64,000 nucleotides of DNA from Neptunomonas concharum (GTDB lineage: Bacteria > Pseudomonadota > Gammaproteobacteria > Pseudomonadales > Balneatricaceae): assembly GCF_008630635.1 (NCBI RefSeq), contig NZ_CP043869.1, forward strand, positions 806,001 to 870,000, in the 5' to 3' direction. The notes below the pieces were generated by a model, which saw only the letters and a program-made list of their open reading frames with translations, did no database searches and had not been told where the DNA came from. Positions 58,053-64,000 of the stretch are shown here, in pieces. The first letter of the stretch is position 1. Every line of letters begins with the position of its first letter. Made by a program: the position numbers and the translations under genes.

Positions 58053-58534
58053 GCAAAAATCTCCCTTAGTGGTTCTTCGTATCGCGTTTTAATATGGTTG
58101 ATAAGTTGTTGTTCATCGTCGATATGGAGCGCGTGAATATATAGCCATTTAAGATCTTCTGAGAAGTCGACGCTCACGGTGCCCGGGGTAAGAGAGATTG
58201 TGCTGGCTAATATAGACAAGGGGAAGTGTCCGGTAAGGTCCAGTGGTAAAGCGATGAGTCCAGGTTGTAGGTGATGGTTGGGGCGTAGTATGCGACCTGC
58301 GACCTCAAAATTAGATACGACAATATCCACCAGTACCATACCGATGTAGCGGATCGCCCTGAAAGGCTTAACAACGCGCGCGTGTGGATCGCTGAGTGGA
58401 GCAGCTATCCATGGAATAACAATAGCGAGGGCTGTGCCGAGCACTAAATGGCCCATAGAAAAGTCATTCAGCAGTAACCACACTGTCACTAAAATGCAGG
58501 AGTGAAGTGGCATAGGGAAGAGTCGATTAAGCAC
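58046..58534 (-). CDS. mnhE: Na+/H+ antiporter subunit E (MnhE/MrpE)
   Basis: A 162-aa subunit from the GTG at 58534, which follows a GGAGG by 5 nt and gives the family N-terminus LNRLFPMPL...WLLLNDFSMGHLVLG. The upstream ATG at 58573 lies inside mnhD and has no such support. It shows two N-terminal helices and a cytoplasmic part with SLTPGTVSVDFSED. Overlaps mnhD by 8 nt. Confidence 0.92.
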   Translation of the reverse strand: MLNRLFPMPLHSCILVTVWLLLNDFSMGHLVLGTALAIVIPWIAAPLSDPHARVVKPFRAIRYIGMVLVDIVVSNFEVAGRILRPNHHLQPGLIALPLDLTGHFPLSILASTISLTPGTVSVDFSEDLKWLYIHALHIDDEQQLINHIKTRYEEPLREIFAC

Positions 58535-60053
58535 CGTCACCTCCAGGTACCGTGGTTGAGAGTGGTTTGGCAAAATTCAGTCCAGCTTTCATATCTTGCG
58601 CAGCTAGTTGTGCGTACTCAGTTATAGTACCTGCAAAAATAACCATCAGCGGTAGAGCAATCACCAATAAAGATACAGCCGCAAGTTGTGCTGGATGCGA
58701 TGTGACTTTGCTTGCGCTCTCTCCGCGGGCGCGCCAGAAAAGTGTGCCACCAGAGCGAGAAAGCATGATGAGTGCTGCCAAGCTACTGATGAGTACAGGT
58801 GGCCAAATCCAGCTTGCTTGACCACTGGCAAGTGCAGCTTTGAGCATCAGGGCTTTACCGATAAAACCAGAGATGGGCGGCATGCCGATGAGCGCTAGTG
58901 CGGCTAAAAAGAAAAGGATACCTAATAAACGCGGTTGTGCTACTGAGCGAGCTTGTACAAAGCGATCTTCGGCCTTACCTCGTTGGTTAATAATTAAGCC
59001 AGCCACAAGAAACATTAAAGCGGTTGCTAGCGTGCTATGTACAAGATAGTAGAGGCCGCTTGTTGTTGATTCAATGGTGTTTAAGGCGACCATTAGCAAC
59101 AGACTACCAATGGATACGATAACCAAGTTAGCGGTAAGGCTACGCAGAGTTTTGCTTGCCAGAGTTGCTAAAATACCTGTGGCTAAAGTAAGTAGTGCCA
59201 ACGGCCATAACCAAGGTTCCGCAATGTTGGCAAGCTCCCCTGCGTCATCGCCAAAAATACTGCTATGTACTCGCCATAGGCTATAAATGCCTACCTTGGT
59301 CATAATGGCAAAGAGAGCTGCTACGGGTGCGGGCGCTGCGGCATAGGCGCGAGGAAGCCAAAAATGTAATGGCATCATTGCCGATTTAAGACCAAAAACA
59401 ACAAGTAATAACATGGCCCCTGATTTAGCTAGCTGCACATCGTCTGGGTTTATGTGGGCTGCACGTTGTTGCATGTCCGCCATATTGAGCGTACCAAACG
59501 TGCCGTACATAATACCTAATGCAAATAGGAATAATGCTGATCCTGCAAGGTTTAGCGTGACATAGTGCATATTTGCTAATGTCTTTTGTGCTCCGCCACC
59601 ATGAATCAATAGGGCGTAGGAGGCTATGAGCAAGACTTCAAAGAAGACGAACAGGTTGAAAATATCACCGGTAAGGAATGCCCCTTGTATCCCCAAAGCC
59701 TGAAACATCAGTAATGGATGCAGAAATTTGCCTTGCTGGTCGTCATTTGCGCTACTGAAGAGCTGTACACACAATAAAAGAAAGCTAGTGAGCGTCAGCA
59801 TAATCGTCGCTAAGCGGTCAGCAACTAACAGGATACCAAAAGGTGGTTGCCACTCTCCCATGGCGTAAACTAGGGTGCCTTGTTGCTGGACTTGCAAAAG
59901 TAAGCCGATGGCCGCCAGTAATTGAAGTAGTGCAAATACCAATCCTGCCACGCGTTGCCGTTGTAGCGTAGTAGCAAGTGGTGGAGCTAACAGCAATATA
60001 CCAGCAATTAACGGTATTAAAAGCGGTAGAACAGGAAGATGCTGCAGTATCAA
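58527..60053 (-). CDS. mnhD: Na+/H+ antiporter subunit D (MnhD/MrpD)
   Basis: A 508-aa complex-I-like proton channel subunit with about 14 helices. The NADH-dehydrogenase family segment with LPRAYAAAPAPVAALFAIMTKVGIY and the GMPPISGFIGK motif are visible. Start ATG overlaps the mnhC stop (ATGA). Confidence 0.95.
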   Translation of the reverse strand: MILQHLPVLPLLIPLIAGILLLAPPLATTLQRQRVAGLVFALLQLLAAIGLLLQVQQQGTLVYAMGEWQPPFGILLVADRLATIMLTLTSFLLLCVQLFSSANDDQQGKFLHPLLMFQALGIQGAFLTGDIFNLFVFFEVLLIASYALLIHGGGAQKTLANMHYVTLNLAGSALFLFALGIMYGTFGTLNMADMQQRAAHINPDDVQLAKSGAMLLLVVFGLKSAMMPLHFWLPRAYAAAPAPVAALFAIMTKVGIYSLWRVHSSIFGDDAGELANIAEPWLWPLALLTLATGILATLASKTLRSLTANLVIVSIGSLLLMVALNTIESTTSGLYYLVHSTLATALMFLVAGLIINQRGKAEDRFVQARSVAQPRLLGILFFLAALALIGMPPISGFIGKALMLKAALASGQASWIWPPVLISSLAALIMLSRSGGTLFWRARGESASKVTSHPAQLAAVSLLVIALPLMVIFAGTITEYAQLAAQDMKAGLNFAKPLSTTVPGGDGA

Positions 60054-60469
60054 GAGTGCTTCCTTTTATCTCGAGTTTGTTTTGAATTAGCTTGGTTTTT
60101 ATCAATTCTTTCCGCAAGCGCTTCTTCTACAGCGGTTCGCCGCGGGGGTAGCTCTCGCCCGTCAACCTGATCATTCCCCAAGTCGGCTCGGGCGCGGATA
60201 GCCAGTATGAGTACAAAGGCTGTCATCGCAAATCCAATTACGATAGCGGTAAGGACGAGTGCTTGAGGGAGAGGGTCAGCATACTGAGCGCTTTCGCCTA
60301 CAATAGCTGGCCCGTTAATTGTTAGGCGTCCACTGGCAAACAAAAACAGATTGACTGCATAGGATAGGAGCGTAAGTCCTAAAATGACGGGAAAGGTCTG
60401 AGCACGCAGCATAAGGTAAATACCTGCGGTGGTCAGAACGCCAACTCCAAGAGAAAAGGTGAATTCCAT
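60050..60469 (-). CDS. mnhC: Na+/H+ antiporter subunit C (MnhC/MrpC)
   Basis: A 139-aa NuoK-like subunit with three helices; LRAQTFPVILGLTLLSYAVNLFLF and DPLPQALVLTAIVIGFA are typical. The polar C-terminal tail is longer than in short MrpC proteins. It overlaps mnhA by 1 nt. Confidence 0.94.
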   Translation of the reverse strand: MEFTFSLGVGVLTTAGIYLMLRAQTFPVILGLTLLSYAVNLFLFASGRLTINGPAIVGESAQYADPLPQALVLTAIVIGFAMTAFVLILAIRARADLGNDQVDGRELPPRRTAVEEALAERIDKNQANSKQTRDKRKHS

Positions 60470-63267
60470 TAGTTATTTCCTGCCCCTAAACGCTCGCTGG
60501 TGGTGAGTTTGCCAAGGTTTGCCAGAATTAACAAGGTCGCACCGATAACCGTTAGATAAACTCCAAAATCGAATACCATTGCACTGGCAAGTTCAAATTT
60601 GCCCACTACTGGTAGGTAGAAGTAATCAAACCAAGTGGTTAGGAAGTTGCGGCCAAAAGCCCAGCTACCTAAGCCCGATAACGTAGCGATAAACAGGCCG
60701 CTGGCGATCAAACCGATGTAGTTAATAGGCATGCGCTCTTTCATCCAAACCACACCATGGGCGACATATTGTTGAATCAGTGCGATGGCTGTGATGAGTC
60801 CTGCAATAAATCCACCGCCAGGCATATTGTGGCCTCTTAGGAATATATAAGCGGAAACCAGCAGTGCTAAAGGTAGTAAGCTTTGAGAGATCACCGCTAA
60901 TACAAACGGGTGCCGTTCCTGAGACCACTGATTGCCTTTGCTATCGGCAGATGGCATGAAAACCAGCATCTGTTGCAGTAGCTTATAAATACCTAATGCA
61001 GCAATACCTAGTACAGTAATCTCGCCTAAGGTATCGAATCCACGGAAGTCGACGAGAATGACATTGACCACGTTTGTACCGCCACCGCCGGGTTTGCTGT
61101 TCTCGATAAAGAAATGTGAAATGCTATCTAATGGTCGAGTGAGCATGGCATAACATAGTGTGCCAATAACGCTACCGAACAAGGCCGCCACGCTAAAGTC
61201 CCGCACAATAATTGTTAGAGGGCTATCAATTATCGGGCTCTTCTGAGGTAAAAAGAAGAGCGCTAATAAGAACAATAAGATGGTGACAACTTCTACCGAT
61301 AGCTGTGTCAGCGCCAGATCGGGTGCAGAGAAGTAAGCGAAGGCAATAGAAACGATAAGCCCAACGATCGAGAGAGAAATAAGCGACACAAGGCGCATAT
61401 GGCTCCAGCAAAGAGTGATAAACGTCGCCGCAATCATCAGGGCTGCACATAGGCCAACCACCCAGTTATTGGGTATCTGAGGGTGAGTGCCAATCGTTGA
61501 TGCTAAATTAAATAATGGGGCGGCGCTGACCACTAATGCTAATAAAATGAGTAAGAACATAGAGCGCTGTAAAGAGCCGTTGTCCATCCAATCATGCAGT
61601 GAGGTTGCTCGGGAAATAAGCTTCTGCACCGCTTTTTCAAAGACATACTTGGCATCTCGTTCGAGAAATTGCTCTTGGAAGCTAAACAGGTGGCGCCGGT
61701 TGATATATAGGATCAAGCCGCCGGTAACGGCCAGAGCACTCATCAATAGAGGGAAGTTAAAACCGTGCCAGACGGCCAAGCTATATTCGGGCAGTGTATT
61801 TTGTAACACCGCCATAGACGCTGTATCCAGCAAGTCCCCTACCATGAATTGTGGGAAAATACCTACCAGTAAGCAAAGTACAACAAGTACTTCTACCGGA
61901 ACGCGCATATAGCGGGGGGGTTCATGTGGTGTTCTAGGAAGATCAATCGGTTCACCGTTGAAGAACACGTCATGCATAAAGCGTAAAGAGTAAGCGACTG
62001 CTAATGCTCCGCCGACAGTAGATAGCAAAGGTATCCACCAAGACAGTGCGCCAAGAGTGGATTGATGGAGCGTTTCTGCAAATAGCATCTCTTTTGATAA
62101 GAAACCATTCAGCAAAGGGACGCCTGCCATGGAAGAGGCTGCAACCATCGCCAGTGTGGCTGTCCAGGGCATATATTTCCACAAGCCATTGAGTTTGCGC
62201 ATATCCCGAGTGCCAGACTCGTGGTCGATTATACCCGCGGCCATAAAGAGCGATGCTTTAAAGACGGCGTGGTTAATGATATGGAATACAGCGGCCATTG
62301 CGGCAAGGTCTGTACCTAAACCCAGTAACAGAGTGATCAAACCTAGATGGCTGACAGTAGAGTAAGCCAGCAAACCTTTTAAGTCATGCTTGAACAGGGC
62401 GATGTAAGCCCCCATAACCATGGTTACTATACCGGTAAGGGAAACAACAGCAAACCAGCCGTCGGTGCCTGCTAAAACAGGGTAAAAGCGCGCCATCAGG
62501 AAAACACCTGCTTTTACCATGGTTGCTGAGTGCAGGTAGGCTGAAACGGGTGTGGGTGCCGCCATTGCATGCGGTAGCCAGAAATGGAATGGAAACTGAG
62601 CAGACTTGGTAAAAACACCTAACAAAAACAGTGTGAGAATGTAGGGGTAGTAGTCGCTGTTACGCAATACATCCTTCATTGCCAGCACTTCTCGTAACTC
62701 GTAAGTGCCAGCTACATGTCCGATTAACAGAAGTGCGCCTAATAATGCCAAACCGCCTGCACCAGTCACGGTTAAGGCCATTCTTGCCCCTTTACGCGCC
62801 TCTGTTTTATGCCACCAGAAGCTGATAAGCAAGAAGGAGCTGATGCTGGTGAGTTCCCAGAAAAGCCAGAGCTGAATAAGGTTGCTAGAGAGTACGACGC
62901 CCAGCATGGCTACCATAAAGAACAATAAATAGGTGTAGAACAGCCCCATATTGTCGGATTCAGATAGGTAGTAACGTGCATAAAGTATGACGAGTAAGCC
63001 TATCCCTAAAATCAACAAGCAAAATAGGAACGCTAAGCCATCTAGATGCAATGACAGATTTAAACCAAGGGTGGGCACCCAAGAGGCATAGAATATAGGT
63101 ACAGGTCCGGAAGAGAATACCTGAGGGGCTAATAACAATAGAACAGCTAATGCGGCTGCTGGTGTTAATGCTGTGCCCCATGCGGTGGCGGTGCGACCTG
63201 CTTGTGAAAGCAGTAATGGTAGTATGATGCCCATCATGGGCAGCAACAGAATCCATAATACAGTCAT
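60469..63267 (-). CDS. mnhA: Na+/H+ antiporter subunit A/B fusion (MnhA-MnhB)
   Basis: A 932-aa subunit with more than 20 helices. The NuoL-like part (about 1-500) has [30 protein letters not shown] and the lysine/glutamate proton path region. The MbhD/MbhE-like part follows (about 600-780), and residues about 784-925 are a fused MnhB domain ([27 protein letters not shown]). This A-B fusion is the proteobacterial Mrp type, which explains six genes instead of seven. The complex expels Na+, K+ or bile-type cations in exchange for protons, fitting a marine or alkaline habitat. Confidence 0.95.
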   Translation of the reverse strand: MTVLWILLLPMMGIILPLLLSQAGRTATAWGTALTPAAALAVLLLLAPQVFSSGPVPIFYASWVPTLGLNLSLHLDGLAFLFCLLILGIGLLVILYARYYLSESDNMGLFYTYLLFFMVAMLGVVLSSNLIQLWLFWELTSISSFLLISFWWHKTEARKGARMALTVTGAGGLALLGALLLIGHVAGTYELREVLAMKDVLRNSDYYPYILTLFLLGVFTKSAQFPFHFWLPHAMAAPTPVSAYLHSATMVKAGVFLMARFYPVLAGTDGWFAVVSLTGIVTMVMGAYIALFKHDLKGLLAYSTVSHLGLITLLLGLGTDLAAMAAVFHIINHAVFKASLFMAAGIIDHESGTRDMRKLNGLWKYMPWTATLAMVAASSMAGVPLLNGFLSKEMLFAETLHQSTLGALSWWIPLLSTVGGALAVAYSLRFMHDVFFNGEPIDLPRTPHEPPRYMRVPVEVLVVLCLLVGIFPQFMVGDLLDTASMAVLQNTLPEYSLAVWHGFNFPLLMSALAVTGGLILYINRRHLFSFQEQFLERDAKYVFEKAVQKLISRATSLHDWMDNGSLQRSMFLLILLALVVSAAPLFNLASTIGTHPQIPNNWVVGLCAALMIAATFITLCWSHMRLVSLISLSIVGLIVSIAFAYFSAPDLALTQLSVEVVTILLFLLALFFLPQKSPIIDSPLTIIVRDFSVAALFGSVIGTLCYAMLTRPLDSISHFFIENSKPGGGGTNVVNVILVDFRGFDTLGEITVLGIAALGIYKLLQQMLVFMPSADSKGNQWSQERHPFVLAVISQSLLPLALLVSAYIFLRGHNMPGGGFIAGLITAIALIQQYVAHGVVWMKERMPINYIGLIASGLFIATLSGLGSWAFGRNFLTTWFDYFYLPVVGKFELASAMVFDFGVYLTVIGATLLILANLGKLTTSERLGAGNN

Positions 63268-63498
63268 ACGAGTGGCGGCCTTGCGTAATCGAGATTATGT
63301 CAGTTTGAGAATCGTAAAAGACAGCTTGGAGTATAACAGAAGTTAGCTTTGTGTCTTGCTAAGTTATAGATATTTTTGGAGAAGCTATGTGTTGATTTTA
63401 TGATTATCTTTTTCATTTTTAGGAGAATAATAAGTTATTCTATGCGGCTTTTCAGAGGGCGAGACGAAGCGTGATGAGCGCTTTGGTTGGGTAAGTAC

Positions 63499-63996
63499 AT
63501 GCAAAATGATGATGAGTATTGGATGTTACAAGCGCTAGCGCTGGCCAAAAATGCAGCAGAGCTAGGCGAGGTGCCTGTTGGTGCTGTCATCGTTCTCGAT
63601 GGAAAAATCATTGGTAAAGGATGGAATCAGCCCATTACGGCTAATGATCCAACAGCGCATGCTGAAATTGTGGCTCTGCGTGACGCAGCCAGAGCCGTTG
63701 CAAATTATCGCCTTGTTGGGGCCGATATGTATGTGACGCTCGAACCTTGTTCAATGTGTGCAGGTGCGGTTGTGCATAGCCGTCTCAGGCGTCTGGTTTT
63801 TGGTGCAGCAGAACCCAAAGCTGGTGCAGTGAGTAGTCAACAGCAGTTTCTTGAAGCAGATTTTCTGAACCATAAAGTTGAATGGGTTGGCGGTGTGTTG
63901 GCGCAGCCTTGTGGTGATGCGATTAGTGCTTTTTTTAAAGCGCGTCGAGAGGCAAAAAAAAGCAGAAAAGCAAAAAATGTTATAAATGCTCCTTAA
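63499..63996 (+). CDS. tadA: tRNA-specific adenosine deaminase TadA
   Basis: Deaminates A34 to inosine in tRNA-Arg(ACG). From the ATG at 63499 (165 aa) it has the zinc motif HAE (54-56) and PCSMC (Cys84, Cys87), EVPVGAVIV and the basic C-terminal tail. A TTG four codons upstream (63487) is possible. The 230-nt gap to mnhA (63268-63498) should hold both divergent promoters, but I could not place them with confidence. Confidence 0.96.
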   Translation: MQNDDEYWMLQALALAKNAAELGEVPVGAVIVLDGKIIGKGWNQPITANDPTAHAEIVALRDAARAVANYRLVGADMYVTLEPCSMCAGAVVHSRLRRLVFGAAEPKAGAVSSQQQFLEADFLNHKVEWVGGVLAQPCGDAISAFFKARREAKKSRKAKNVINAP

Positions 63997-64000
63997 TATA

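Overview
The window looks like a chromosomal segment of a marine gammaproteobacterium, most like the Oceanospirillales (Neptunomonas/Amphritea/Marinobacterium type). This rests on gene order: lptD-surA-pdxA-rsmA-apaG-apaH-glpE divergent from amgK-murU, rpe-gph next to trpGDC, bioBFHCD, guaBA, and a proteobacterial Mrp operon with mrpA fused to mrpB. The genus is a guess. I saw no rRNA, tRNA or CRISPR array.

Layout. 1-6954 (minus): envelope and housekeeping operon, lptD to a glpE cut by the window edge. 7079-9628 (plus): amgK, murU (cell-wall sugar recycling) and djlA. 9625-10779 (minus): a DUF3530 protein. 10887-12235: rpe and gph. 12317-18055: a polysaccharide-type module with an acyl carrier protein, a PLP decarboxylase and an acyl-CoA ligase of the exosortase-A-associated families (no exosortase in the window), then a UDP-HexNAc epimerase and a UDP-sugar dehydrogenase. 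It sits where trpE is often found. 18103-20976: trpG, trpD, trpC and an OsmC protein. 21193-23893: rpsF, rpsR, rplI, dnaB. 23947-31538: thioesterase, bioA, a TDT/SLAC1 channel, DoxX, trmO, TauE/SafE, a Na/Pi cotransporter and comF. 31627-36142: bioBFHCD. 36232-37362: an 81-aa protein and an HExxH (SprA-like) protein. 37388-43014: AraC regulator, EamA exporter, hydrolase, FKBP isomerase, M23 peptidase, xseA. 43159-46302: guaB, guaA.

46289-53509 is a decayed genomic island in the 3' end of guaA. A 12-bp direct repeat (46289-46300 and 53498-53509) marks its ends, and joining the outer flanks recreates the same GuaA C-terminus followed by a TAA stop. The island holds a tyrosine integrase without its catalytic domain, several tiny genes, and a large gene for a protein with a C-terminal PD-(D/E)XK nuclease motif. 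An IS3-family (IS407-group-like) element at 50875-52060 splits this large gene. Removing the IS and one copy of its 4-bp target duplication (TAAT) restores a single frame of 1258 codons. This is the most interesting object here: a probable defence-type nuclease gene knocked out by an IS.

53510-64000: a LysE exporter, a winged-helix regulator, a soluble chemoreceptor with two PAS domains, the six-gene mrp/mnh cation/proton antiporter operon (minus) and tadA (plus).
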